Below are positions 25,560-36,071 of a stretch of DNA of 64,000 bases, piece after piece (the stretch's first letter is position 1; every line of letters begins with the position of its first letter). Source of the DNA: Monosiga brevicollis MX1 (Eukaryota > Opisthokonta > Choanoflagellata > Craspedida > Salpingoecidae). Both the position numbers and the translations under genes were made by a program. The stretch spans positions 1,186,174 to 1,250,173 of the forward strand of contig NW_001865040.1 of the NCBI RefSeq assembly GCF_000002865.3, read 5' to 3'. The notes under the pieces were generated by a model. That model was not told the DNA's origin. It was given only the letters and a program-made list of their open reading frames with translations, and did not search any database.

Positions 25560-25958
25560 AACGAAAGGAGAGCGAGCCAGGTCGAATCTTAAGCCTCGAG
25601 GGGCAATCAATTGTATGGTGGGGGATTTCACGCACAAGCACAGGCACGGATGAGGCACACGCTATCGGTGGTGGGCGGCAAACAAGCCACGACCCACCAA
25701 TGACGGGTACATGGCACGATCTTCGAGAAGCGACAAAGTCAACAGACACACAGACGGCGACAATCCGCCATCACAGCTAGATTTATACGAAAGCATTGCA
25801 TTGGACGATTGAGAGCAGCCAAGGAGAGGGTGGGGAAGAGACAATACAGGCTGCACAAAACAAGGAAAAAAAAAAAAAATTGACGCGAACACAGGGCGTG
25901 CGTGGAGTGCGTGGGGCTCGAAAAAGTGGTCGCTGCGTCTTAGGAGCCGGGTGGTCGC
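25080..25958. other. Intergenic with (TG)n microsatellite
   Basis: Contains about 24 TG units at 25504-25551 ending in CGCGCGCG. It is the upstream region of the F6-like gene and the 3' flank of the IDH gene. Nothing else supported. Confidence 0.5.
25504..25551. repeat. (TG)n microsatellite
   Basis: About 24 uninterrupted TG units followed by a short CG run. Confidence 0.95.
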
Positions 25959-27892
25959 TTACTGGCCTTGACCACGGCTGTAGCCAGCCTCGCCGTTGTA
26001 ATCATACAGGTTCTCCGTCTTGATGACATCAAGGCGAGAGTTGTCCATGCGGCGCATCAACTCGCAGATGTGAGTGTTTGAGGGCAGGTGATCGCGGCTG
26101 TTGCTGGTGAAGCGGCAACGCCAGTGGTTGACCTTGTAGGTGTTGGGGTTGCCATCAGGCCAAACCTTGACGCCTCGGTTGGAGATCATCTCGAGCTTGA
26201 GATGATCACCCTCGCAGGCTTGGAGGTGCTGGGCCAGGATGTTGGGGTCACGACCGGTGCCCTCCCAGTCAACAAAGATGTCACAGCCAACCAGGCTCTT
26301 GGAGGGGGGCGTGAAGACGGGACGCTCAGGCAGCTCAAAGGTGGGGACGTCAACACTGTCCGAATCGAGATCGATTTCCTCAGCAGGCAGGATGACGGGC
26401 AACTGGCCCAGGCGCTCAATGACGGCGTCGGCAAAGGCTTGGCAGCCGACCTTTTGCTTCGAGTTCTTGCCCTCACGGTAGATATCGGCGGTGTGGATGC
26501 CATCTTCAATGGTCTTGAGGAGAGCGTTCTTGATGGTCACAGCAACATCGCGCTGGCCAATGTGACCCAGCATCATGATGGCACCGTTGATCAGACCCGA
26601 GGGGTTGGCAATGTCCATGCCAGCAATATCCGGGGCTGAGCCATGGATGGCCTCGAACATGGCCGCACGATCACCAACGTTGGCCGATCCGCAGAGGCCG
26701 ACGCTGCCAGCCACTTCGGCCGCAACATCCGAGATGATATCACCGTACAAGTTGAGGGTCACGATCACATCAAAGAGGTGGGGCTTGGAGGCCACCTGAG
26801 CAGTGGCAATGTCCACAATGCGGTGCTCGCTCTCAAGGGTCGGGTATTGGTCGGCAGTCTACATGATTGGCAACGGTCGTGAGGGCGTGCGGTGTGCCAC
26901 CAGCTGCAGCGCGCCTTTGACGGTTTAGAGAGAGAGAGAGAGGGGAGGAGGAACACACAAGCGAGAGGGAGAAGAGAGAGATAGAGAAAGAGAGAAAGAG
27001 AGAAACACGAGAGAAAGATGCACAGACTTACGCGCTTGAAGACGCGGTGGAAAAGGCCGTCGGTGATCTTCATGATGTTTTGCTTGGTAATGCACGAAAC
27101 GCGCTTGCGGCCATGGGTCAAAGCATAGTCAAAGGCGTACTTGCAGACGCGGGCGGTACCGGGCACGGTAATCAGCTTGATGCACTGGGTCACCTCCGAG
27201 GTGTGGCGATGCTCAATACCGGCGTAGCAATCCTACAGATACAGGTCAAGCCGTGAGAGCACTACTATTTGAGACAGCTGGCTTTCTTGGGTACTATGGA
27301 GAAGGGAGAGGAATGAACACGCACCTCCTCGTTTTCGCGAACGATAACCATGTCAATGTTATCGTGCAGCGAGGGCACAAAGGGCGCGTACGACTTGACG
27401 GGACGAACGTTGGCGTAAAGGCCAAGCGTTTTGCGCACGGTCACGTTGAGGCTCTTGACACCGCCACCCAGAGGGGTCGTGATGGGGGCCTTGAGGAAGA
27501 GGTTGGTGCGCTTGAGGGATTCCCAGCCGTCTTTGTCGATACCGCTGCTGACGCCACGCTCGTAGACCTTCTCACCAATCTCGACAATTTCAGGGGCAAT
27601 CTTGGCGCCGGCCGCCTTGAGGACGCGCAGCGTTGCCTCCATGATCTGTCGTTGAACAAGATGTGGCGTTATTGAATCATCTGGCAACACGACGAGGCAA
27701 GCCCATACTAGGGGTGATTTGAATTCAGCATACCTCGGGGCCGATGCCATCACCGTACGCGACGGTCACACGGCGGTTGCCGTGCTCATCGTAAGCATCC
27801 GGGTTGCTGCGCGAGGCCGCACTCATCATCGAGCGGGAGGCCAGCAGGGTAGGCTGGCTGGTGCCGCGAACGGCACGGACCAACATGGACAT
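25959..27892 (-). CDS. Isocitrate dehydrogenase, Rickettsia/Thermus type, mitochondrial
   Basis: Oxidatively decarboxylates isocitrate to 2-oxoglutarate; a mitochondrial location is likely from the presequence 'MSMLVRAVRGTSQPTLLASR'. Exons: 27734-27892, 27325-27645, 27032-27232 and 25959-26858, all in phase; 526 aa. Motifs: 'VTVAYGDGIGPE', 'LNVTVRKTLGLYANVRPV', 'IVRENEEDCYAGIEHRHTS', 'TLNLYGDIISDVAAE', 'AIHGSAPDIAGMDIANPSG'. After the catalytic domain comes a C-terminal domain ending 'VNHWRCRFTSNS', 'RMDNSRLDVIKTENLYDYNG' and 'GYSRGQGQ'. This matches the extension of the ~480-residue bacterial IDHs of Rickettsia and Thermus, not the classic animal IDH1/2 or the IDH3 subunits. Cofactor preference was not judged. 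The first two introns are short, and the third carries GA-rich sequence. Confidence 0.9.
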
Positions 27893-29540
27893 GATGATGG
27901 CTACACCAATCGGGAGGCGGCAAGGAGGAACCGTATGAGCACAGATGCTATGCGGGAGGCTGGTTTTACAAGAAAGAACTCCAGTGTGTTTGGGTGATCG
28001 AAGACGAAGAAAGGAGGTGACGGAGAGGAGCCAAAGCAGGTGGAATTGAACATCTCGTGCCAAAGGGCAGAAACGCTCGCAACAAACATCAAGGCAAGAG
28101 GGCTCAAAGGTTTCAAGGACGCTTTTCAGCATAGCATGCAACGGCAAATTGGGTTGGGTGGTGGTGGAGCAAGTGTGAAATCAGTGGGGACCACTGACGC
28201 TCTGCCCTGAGCACTGCCTGCCTTCCTCGTCTTTGTTCTCCAGCACGTGATGATGTCCCTCACACAGGCTGGCTTGTAGCATCTCAACAGCAACAAGGAT
28301 GCAAAGCAACAAACGATGGCCGCGACAGCAAGGAAACGGCCACAGGGACTAGCATCCCCACACCAGCGAACGCATGATCAACACAAGGTAGTCTGGTTTG
28401 ATGGACGACCGACCTTGAAGGGGTGCCAAGGGGCAGCGGTGCGGCTTGGGCCCGAAGGAATGTCTACTAGGTCATATGGAAGCACTGTCAGCTTGGGCAA
28501 ACCAGTACTCAGAGCCAATCAAAAGCCTCTGCTTCATGCACCGTCCAAACAGCTCGCGCCAAGGCAAATCAGATGAACGATGAACAGGGCAGGCAACTTG
28601 ATCGGGACAGTCACATCACGACCACCACGACCGCCACCACGACCAACCAACCGGCAGAAGGGGAAAATGGCGCAGAACACTTATTCACTACTACAATTGA
28701 ACTCCAGGTTGACACAAACCAAAGAGACACCACACCCACAGCACAGAGAGAGAGTACACAGAGAGAGAGGAGAGAGAGAGAGGAGAGAGAGACAGAGACA
28801 GAGAGAGACAGAGACAGAGACAGAGAGACAGAGACAGAGAGACAGAGACAGAGACAGGAGAGACAAAGAGAGAGAGAGAAGAGAGAAGAATTGAGAGTTG
28901 AGAGAAGTCAGGGGGTTGAAGAAGATGAAGAAGATGAAGAAGATGAAGAAGATGAGCGAAGAAGGAGCCGAAGAAAGCGTCGTCGGGCTCGCCACGAGAG
29001 CTGAGTGTGTCGACTTGGCCCGACGGCCAGATGGCTTGCCCTCTGCCTTGCAGTCTCATCCTTCTCTCCAGGCCAGGCTAGCCCGAGAGCATCCCAAGCC
29101 CGGCTGCCATTTCGACCCATACAGACATGCAAAGGGGCAAACCAACAGAAGGGGGAGACGAGCGACAGTGGCAATCATTCAACAGATCCCTTTTGGCGGT
29201 GCACAGTGCGCAATGCTGCTGCGTCATAATCTTGATCTACACGTGTTTGTCACACATTCAACCCAAAGTGTAACTTTGTGAAGCAGAGATGACACAATAC
29301 ATGCATCTACTACACGAACACGGTACGTGTATCAGATCCCGCCCATCCGAGCTCACATCACGCTACTTGGGATGAGGCAATCGTTTCAGTGTGACTATAA
29401 TCACACTTCCGCAGAGAGGGGGTTTTCTTGAGTGACTGGCGTCGCGATCGAGCAAAAAAACAATTTCCGTGCGCTTCGACTGATCGGTGACTGAGACGGT
29501 GAGCAGCAGCACCCAGACTCCAGAGGGCAGGGCAGGGGCC
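27893..29540. promoter_or_regulatory. Divergent upstream region with GAGACA and GAAGAT repeats
   Basis: Separates the divergent IDH (-) and amidohydrolase (+) genes. It contains GAGA/GAGACA repeats (28741-28890) and GAAGAT repeats (28916-28955). The Glu/Arg-rich and Ser/Leu-rich open frames through these are repeat-driven, and no gene is supported. Confidence 0.5.
28741..28955. repeat. GAGACA / GAAGAT simple-repeat block
   Basis: Purine-only tandem repeats. The left part is GAGAGA/GAGACA units; the right part is about six GAAGAT units. Confidence 0.9.
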
Positions 29541-30851
29541 ATGTGGCGCCGCGGGCTGGTCAAACGCTCGCTTCTCCTTGTGGAACGTTCCTTCTTGGGT
29601 CAGGGGCGTGGGTGGCTCGTGCATGGGCGTCGTGACCTATCGACGATGCCGCACACACCAGAGACCGCATCGCTAGACATGGCGACGCTCGAAGCCGCCA
29701 TCCGTGCGGATCGTCGGCATTTGCATGAGCATCCCGAGCTCTCCTGGCAAGAGCATCAAACTGCTGCATATGTGCGCCGTCAAATCATTGCACTGGGCCT
29801 CTCTCCGCGGGACCTGTGCACCACCGGCCTCATCTGCGACGTACCCGACGCCAGCGGTTCCACAGCTGGGCCAAAAATCGCCATTCGTGCCGATCTTGAT
29901 GCCCTGCCCATACAAGAGGCCACCGCCCTCCCGTTTGCGTCCCAATCACCGGGCATCATGCACGCCTGCGGTCACGACGGCCACACCGCCATGGGACTCG
30001 GCGCACTGCGCCTCCTCATTGCTGGCGAAGCGCCACCCCTCCCAGTACGGTTCATCTTCCAGCCCGCTGAAGAATTGGCTACGGGCAGCGCCGCAATGAT
30101 CAAAGCCGGGGCTCTCGAAGATGTGGTTGCAGTCTTTGGCGGTCATCTCGACAACCGCTATCCCTGCGGCACCTTCATTGTTCATGAGGGCTGCGTCAAC
30201 GCCAGCACAGATACCGTGCGAATCGAGGTTCAGGGCAAGGCTGGCCATGCCGCCCGTCCACACCAATGTGTCGACGCCGTTGTCCTCGCCTCGTCCATTG
30301 TGATGCAACTACAAACACTCGTGGCACGTACCGTGGACCCGGGCCGCCCTGCCGTTGTGACCATCGGCCGCCTTCAAGCCGGCACTGCCTATAACGTTGT
30401 GGCCGGGAACGCTGTCCTCGAAGGTACCATTCGCTGCACCGATGCCGACACACGCGCCCTCCTTCTCGACCGCGTAGCAGCCATTGCCACTGGAACTGCC
30501 ACAACACTCGGTGGATCAGCCAGGACCACCTTTTCTGATGGCGTCCCACCGGTTATCAACTCACCACGCTGGACCGCAGTGGCTCGAGAAGCGGTGCTGG
30601 CGGTCGGTGGTCAACCTCAGCCCCTTCCCACGGCAAACCTTGGTGCCGAAGACTTTGCCAATTATCTGCAGCACGTCCCTGGCTTCTTTGTGCGCTATGG
30701 TGCGGCCCTGCCCGACGCCGATCCCAGTACAGCCCCGTCAGCTCACTCGGCCACCTGGGATTTCAATGAGGATATTTTACTACCAGGCGCTAGATATCTA
30801 GCCACCATGGCCCGCGCAGCCGGTGCTGCGTGGCAGCCAGTCTCAAATTGA
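29541..30851 (+). CDS. M20D-family amidohydrolase (ILR1/hippurate hydrolase-like)
   Basis: A zinc metallohydrolase expected to cleave N-acyl or IAA-type amino-acid amides. Intronless, 436 aa. Motifs: 'RRHLHEHPELSWQEHQTA', 'AIRADLDALPIQE', the metal-binding 'MHACGHDGHTAMGLGA', 'FIFQPAEE' with the catalytic Glu, 'EVQGKAGHAARPH' in the dimerisation domain, and 'ANLGAEDFANYLQHVPG'. All are typical of bacterial and plant M20D enzymes. The N-terminus 'MWRRGLVKRSLLLVERS' is basic and could be a mitochondrial presequence; a second candidate start, 'MPHTPETASLDM', lies at 29647 where family similarity begins. Lack of introns in an intron-rich neighbourhood suggests bacterial transfer or retroposition. 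Confidence 0.92.
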   Translation: MWRRGLVKRSLLLVERSFLGQGRGWLVHGRRDLSTMPHTPETASLDMATLEAAIRADRRHLHEHPELSWQEHQTAAYVRRQIIALGLSPRDLCTTGLICDVPDASGSTAGPKIAIRADLDALPIQEATALPFASQSPGIMHACGHDGHTAMGLGALRLLIAGEAPPLPVRFIFQPAEELATGSAAMIKAGALEDVVAVFGGHLDNRYPCGTFIVHEGCVNASTDTVRIEVQGKAGHAARPHQCVDAVVLASSIVMQLQTLVARTVDPGRPAVVTIGRLQAGTAYNVVAGNAVLEGTIRCTDADTRALLLDRVAAIATGTATTLGGSARTTFSDGVPPVINSPRWTAVAREAVLAVGGQPQPLPTANLGAEDFANYLQHVPGFFVRYGAALPDADPSTAPSAHSATWDFNEDILLPGARYLATMARAAGAAWQPVSN

Positions 30852-31675
30852 GACCCGCCACACCCAGGCCCCTCGCGTGTCCTGACGACACCCTTGCCTG
30901 GGTGACGTCGCCCCGGTAGCAGCGCTGAGCGCCTTCTCCATGTACCGGGCACTACAAATGCCATGCCCCCCCCCCCCCCCCCGGNNNNNNNNNNNNNNNN
31001 NNNNNNNNNNNNNNNNNNNNNNNNNNNNNNNNNNCCCCCCCCCCCCCCCCCCCCCCCCCCCCTTGCGCGATGAAAGGACCTTGGCTTCATTTCGTGCAAT
31101 GTGTTTCCTTCGTCCCTGTACCAATGTGCATTCCGTCCCCTGAAAAGTCGAAACTGATTGAGTTTGAGGGGGGCTTTGGCCTTGCCAAGGATATACCAAA
31201 TTTTAAATTGGAATCGAATAACTCTCATCATGGCCCGGCAGCGTAAAAGACGAAAATATGAAAAGGATAGGGCTGTTTCAGAGCAGAAAGAGGGCGCGTC
31301 TTATCAGCCTTCAACCGTCTGGCTTGTTCAAGCCAGCATGGAAAATAGGCTTGGGGTAGAAAAAGAAAAATAAGCACCGCGCGTAGACAATAAATACGCA
31401 AATGCACCAATGCACCGTACTTTTATGCCCAGCTCCCTTTAAGAACAAAACAAAATAAAACATCAAAGCACACCTTCAAACTTCATTCCCCAAGAATGCC
31501 CGTTTGTTACTCAAACAGAAGGGCAGGCACCTACCCGTCGCAGACGGGCAGATGGCACACAAAAGCTTGCACGCACAGAAAATCAAAACACGGCAGCCAG
31601 GGGGGGGGAAAGGGATACAATACAAGCAAGCTAGAAGAGAACAAAGCGGAAAAGCGGGGCTGCACAAGGCGCTCA
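30852..31675. other. Intergenic with poly-C tract and assembly gap
   Basis: Convergent 3' ends of the amidohydrolase (+) and the Notch-like gene (-). Besides the gap and poly-C tract, nothing coding is seen. Confidence 0.6.
30966..31062. other. Assembly gap inside a poly-C tract
   Basis: Fifty N (30985-31034) lie between C homopolymers of about 17 and 28 bases. The gap was probably caused by the homopolymer; its true length is unknown. Confidence 0.9.
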
Positions 31676-34615
31676 TCATGAGACCGCTGGCGCGGGCGGA
31701 CAGAGCGCCACACGCAGGTCTCCTTGGACAAACGTGGGCAAGCAGTCATGGGCCGATCGCAGCGAGTCGTCAACAATGTGCCGTTCTGCGCCGTGTTGTA
31801 GCAGGGCTCGAATGACGGGCTCGTGATGCTCCCGTGCCGCCAGGTGCAGTGCCGTCGCGCCGTGCTTGTTCGCCGCGTTCACGTTGGCCTGATGCCGCAG
31901 AAGCGCCATGGCAGCAGCCATGTTGCCCGTAGCAGCGGCGTAGTGCAACGCAGTCCACCCTTGTTGGTCTGTGGCATCGACAACGGTAAAGGGCAAGCGC
32001 TGGCCGGCCCGCAACAAGGCGGCCGGGGCATCGGCCTTGCGCGCACGCAGGCGAGATGGTCCCTTGTTGGCCTCGAGAAAAATGTAGTGACGCGTCGAGC
32101 GCAGCAGTGGCATGAGGCAGCTTTGCGCCTTGAGTTTCACACAGACCATCAACGGGGTGACGCCGTTTTCGTCGCGCAGGTTCAAATCAGCATCTTGCTG
32201 AATCAAAAAATTGACGCCTTCTGCCCAATCTTGGGCACACGCCACGTGAAGTGGTGACTGACCATGCCAGCCCGGTGCGGCGCCATCGACAAAGGCCCCC
32301 AGCTCCTCCACCAGCAGGCGCAGCATAGTCAGGTTTGTCGCGGTGCAAGCAAAGTGAGCAGGACATCGGCCCACGTCGTCTGGACGGTTGATGCCCTTGG
32401 GGTCCCGAGCGAACAGCTGACGTATGGCTTCCTCCCGGCCCTGCGCGGCTGCCTGAAACCACAAGGCGTGGTCACCGCTGCGATGCCGACTGGTGGCGCG
32501 CGCCGCCGGTGACGAAGGGTAGCGCGCGTGGTCTTGACCCTTGCGTTGATCATGGCCGCTACCATCAGTCACGCCACTGGCAATGGAGCGCGTATAGCCG
32601 CTGTCAATGCTAAAAATGGACGGTTCGGCGTTGGGCTGAGCACCTGCCAACCAGGGATCAGCATGCAACGGCGATGTCATGCCCATGCTGGATGAAGGAG
32701 TGGTGCTTTCCGCGGGCAGGCCAGCTCGTGCCGTGTAGTGCCCCAGAGACGGGCCATCCCCGTTTTCCCGATCAGCAAGGGCGCCCAAAAAGTCTAAATC
32801 GTCGCTGTACGGGGAGTTGGCGGTACCCGGCAATGAGACATCCCTGGCGGGGGCTGTGAGGAGTGCCGCGGACGGGCGCAGGCTCTCGCTGTCCGGAAGC
32901 ACGGGCGGGGAGACGGCGGGGGCTAGGTGCTGCGTCGGCAGATGTGGTGGCGCCATGGAGCGCTTCGTGGGGAGCGATCGGTCCTCAGTCCACGCGTCCG
33001 CCGGGACGTGGGAGTCATCGCTCTCGAGCGCCTCATCATAGTCTCGTGGCGGGGGTGTTGGCGGCGCACACGTGTCAATGTCGGTCACCTGATTGTGACG
33101 CAGCCGACCATGCATGCCTGGCCGTGCGCGGCTGGAGGTCCGCGAGGCCGACTGCCTTGCGGCTCGACCCTGTGGCTGGGCAGCCAGGTCAATATACTCG
33201 GCTGCCCTGTCAGCAGTGTCGTGGTGAATGTGGGGGCGCTTGCTCACGCGATGCACATTGGCCACGACAATGCGAGTGGGGCTATCACCGCTGGCTGAGC
33301 CGGCGACAGCGCCATCTTCTTCGGGGGCTGGTGCAAGGCGCTCATGCTGACGGCGCTTGGCTTGACGCACCACCGTGCCAACCAGGATGACGCATACTGC
33401 CGCCACGCAGACAAGAGCAATGACGAGGGGCCGTGCCCAAGGAGAGCGCGACTGCGGCTTGGCCACAGACGAGGTATTGTCGAGGCGGCCTGGTTCGGGG
33501 GTGACCAGACTCAAGCCCGAGGCCACCGCTCGGGCACCCCAGAGGCCACGCGGCGCGTGCCCCGCAGCAACGGCAGCATTGAGAGCGGCAGCTGCCTGCG
33601 CACTCGTGTTCAGACAGGCTGAAGGACCGGAACGTGCGGTGCACCCGGGCGCAAAAGCCAGCTCGAACCAGCGACCGGTCGGCAAGCGGCGGGTGCCCGG
33701 TGTTGGCGCCGTGGTGGGAGCGCGTGTCGACGGATTGGCTTCGCCCAGGCTCAAAACGGGACCACGGAGCAGCATGGGTAGCTCAAGCTCAAGCGTCAAG
33801 AGGTCGAGGACTGTGGCAACGCCATCCACAAGCAGCTGCACAATGGGCACAAACTCTTGATCGTATCCCACACAGTCACCTCCGTCAAACGCACAAGTAG
33901 CAAGCCCACCGCATTCAGAATCGCATCGTCCATCGGCAAAGGTGGCAGCGCAATGTGCGGGGCAGGGCTTTGTCAGGCTCGTGCCAATGGCCACGCAGTC
34001 ACCGCCGTCAAAAAAGCAAGAGGGGGTATTACAAGCCGAATTGCAGACGCCGTCGGCATAGGACGCGCGACAGGCCGGGCAGGTGCGCCACGGGTCCCAG
34101 TCCGAGAGGTTGGCACCAGTGCTGCTGGCTAGGCTATCAAGGCGCGAAAGATTGGTAGAGCCGGCGATGGGAAGAATTTGACCACAGTCCGGACCGGCGT
34201 AGCCAGGAAAGCAGACGCAGCCCTCGCTGGTCGGGCCGAAAAGAGGGGAGCCGAGAGGGCTGGTAGTGTTTGAAGAATCTTGCGTGAAGGCCGAGGCATT
34301 GCCCTCCGTGGCGAGCCAGTCTTGCTCGCAAAGACCGCCATAACGACAGCGTTGCTCTGACTGACACGCCGTGAGACGGCAATGGCCCGAGGCGACGCAA
34401 AATCCAGCGTGCTCTCCCAGTTGGCAGGGTGTGTCCGAATCGCGGGGGCTATCGATCACACATTTTTGCTGCAAACAGGCAGTCAGCTGGTAGCAAGGGT
34501 AGAGTGCGCGGCACTCTGCATTCGTGGAGCAGGCCTGTTGTGCCTCGACTGGGACAAGCACGGCCAAGAGGCCCAGAAGGAGGGCCAGCAGATATGCAGG
34601 GTGGGGGACAATCAT
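31676..34615 (-). CDS. Notch-like receptor: EGF, two LNR, TM, ankyrin repeats
   Basis: Single intronless ORF, 979 aa, predicted type I membrane protein. The signal peptide is 'YLLALLLGLLAVLVPVEA' (to about residue 25). A Cys-rich region follows, with an EGF-like unit 'CRYGGLC...CVCFPGYAGPDC' (about 90-144) split by a Ser/Thr-rich insert. Two lin-12/Notch repeats follow: 'CPACRASYADGVCNSAC'...'CFFDGGDC' (179-207) and 'CPAHCAATFADGRCDSEC'...'CAFDGGDC' (218-248). A juxtamembrane region (250-394) has no clear NOD/NODP match. The TM segment is 'LVIALVCVAAVCVILVG' (about 397-413), then basic 'RQAKRR'. The long Ser/Pro-rich cytoplasmic part ends in about six ankyrin repeats ('GQSPLHVACAQDW', 'GVTPLMVCVK', 'GWTALHYAAATGN', 'GATALHLAARE'; about 715-960). 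Domain order matches animal Notch, with fewer EGF units and no RAM or PEST motif recognised. Orthology is not proven; convergent shuffling is possible. Confidence 0.88.
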   Translation of the reverse strand: MIVPHPAYLLALLLGLLAVLVPVEAQQACSTNAECRALYPCYQLTACLQQKCVIDSPRDSDTPCQLGEHAGFCVASGHCRLTACQSEQRCRYGGLCEQDWLATEGNASAFTQDSSNTTSPLGSPLFGPTSEGCVCFPGYAGPDCGQILPIAGSTNLSRLDSLASSTGANLSDWDPWRTCPACRASYADGVCNSACNTPSCFFDGGDCVAIGTSLTKPCPAHCAATFADGRCDSECGGLATCAFDGGDCVGYDQEFVPIVQLLVDGVATVLDLLTLELELPMLLRGPVLSLGEANPSTRAPTTAPTPGTRRLPTGRWFELAFAPGCTARSGPSACLNTSAQAAAALNAAVAAGHAPRGLWGARAVASGLSLVTPEPGRLDNTSSVAKPQSRSPWARPLVIALVCVAAVCVILVGTVVRQAKRRQHERLAPAPEEDGAVAGSASGDSPTRIVVANVHRVSKRPHIHHDTADRAAEYIDLAAQPQGRAARQSASRTSSRARPGMHGRLRHNQVTDIDTCAPPTPPPRDYDEALESDDSHVPADAWTEDRSLPTKRSMAPPHLPTQHLAPAVSPPVLPDSESLRPSAALLTAPARDVSLPGTANSPYSDDLDFLGALADRENGDGPSLGHYTARAGLPAESTTPSSSMGMTSPLHADPWLAGAQPNAEPSIFSIDSGYTRSIASGVTDGSGHDQRKGQDHARYPSSPAARATSRHRSGDHALWFQAAAQGREEAIRQLFARDPKGINRPDDVGRCPAHFACTATNLTMLRLLVEELGAFVDGAAPGWHGQSPLHVACAQDWAEGVNFLIQQDADLNLRDENGVTPLMVCVKLKAQSCLMPLLRSTRHYIFLEANKGPSRLRARKADAPAALLRAGQRLPFTVVDATDQQGWTALHYAAATGNMAAAMALLRHQANVNAANKHGATALHLAAREHHEPVIRALLQHGAERHIVDDSLRSAHDCLPTFVQGDLRVALCPPAPAVS

Positions 34616-36071
34616 GTTGAACCGTCCGCTGCAATGGGGAACCGGAACACAATGACCAAGGGAGGGCGGCGATGTCAGCCAGAGCTGGGCACCACACTGA
34701 GACCGATGAATCGGCTTGCAAACTCAAAGGTTGCAAGAAAACAAGGTCATGGCGCACCTTAGATTCGAACGAAGAGACAAACAACAAGGACTGTGCGGGG
34801 ATGGACCGACCATTGGCGGGCGGAACCATTGATGTACCGAACCAGACCAGGAGGGCCAGCGTAGCGATCATTTAGTGAAGGGACGCAACGGTACAATCAC
34901 ACCTCCTGGCGTTGATATGTGTGCGCTTGTGTGGCGCGGTCGCCGCACCTGACTTGACCTGAAACGAAAGGAAGGGCGTCAACAAGCGGATGGCACGCCG
35001 ATTGGGTCTTGAAGAGAGGGCGGCCAACCCCGAAGCAGCGGGCCTGTGCCCGGATTGATGGACACCAAGACCCAGATGGTGCCCTGTTTTTCTGCCGTGG
35101 TTGATTCTGTTAAGGCAGGCGCGCACTGACAGCCAGCGTGATGTGCTTGGGTTGGCCCAATGGCGACTTTGGACGCCAACTTGTTCGACCCTTCGCAACA
35201 AACACGGTGGGCGACGTGCGATCTGGGGCGGCGCTTGACTGCACACCAAAAAGAAAAACACAGCCCCACTCCCCCCTTCTCTTTGACGCGACTTGTTCAA
35301 AGAGAGCCAACCAGGAACCTGCAGTCGTGCGCATAAACAATGGTCACCGGGAAACCAGCTGCAGCATGCAGGCAAGCTGCATACGACTGCCATCGTGCTC
35401 GTGGACGGACGCTTGAAGGCGTCGTGCGTCCACCGTCACCGTGCGCTATGCGGTAGTGTGATATAAAGCACACTCATGGCTGAGGGATTTGTCAGATAAA
35501 GTTTTCAGAGAGTCGTGGAACTGGCAATGGAGTTTGCAGAGAGGGTGGAGCTGTTGAGATCAGATGTAGCGTCAAATGGGAGGTAAAACAAGAGATGCCA
35601 CCCATAGAGACTGACCGGGAAGAGGTTTGCGCTGAACCGCCTGCTCGAGCTTATTCTGCTGTTCCTTCTTCCTGTTCCCTGATTTTCAGACCCTTCATTC
35701 CATCGAGGCTCGGCCCGGCAGCCGGTACGTGGTTGATGCGCCCGGTTGGTTGTGGCCCTGGTCTTCGAGCAGCGAGACTGGAAATGCTTGCCAAGGAAAG
35801 AAGTGGGCAGTGACGGGTGTGGGGTGCAACCGCATCAACCGATGATACTGACCCTTATGCGGCATGATTTGTCTCCCACCACCACCCCCCGAAGGCAGGT
35901 CGAGTTTCTCCAGTGCCACTCCCCGCCGCGACCCTGACCGGGCTGGCGCGGTTCTTTACCGTCGCCAGGAGAACGGCCTGTCTCTGCTCGGCGTGTTTGT
36001 AACTGGTGCTTGCCCGCACGCTACATGCATCTGCCCTCGCCCAACGCAGTGCCACTCCAGCAACCGGCAAC
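34616..36071. promoter_or_regulatory. Divergent upstream region of the Notch-like gene and Homer
   Basis: About 1.45 kb with no supported coding exon. A TATA-like GATATAAAG occurs at about 35460. Short open frames (for example around 35.6-36.1 kb) have no recognisable domain and may be Homer 5' UTR. Confidence 0.45.

Noticed and set aside
26088-26639. 183-aa + strand frame opposite IDH
   Set aside because: Shadow of the highly biased IDH exon; no independent similarity.
28573-29004. 143-aa Glu/Arg-rich frame and Ser/Leu-rich antisense frames
   Set aside because: Driven by GAGACA/GAAGAT repeats; no start context, no conserved segment.
34449-34871. 140-aa minus-strand frame with a hydrophobic start upstream of the Notch-like gene
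   Set aside because: Most of it overlaps the Notch-like signal/EGF region in another frame; no domain and no splice support.
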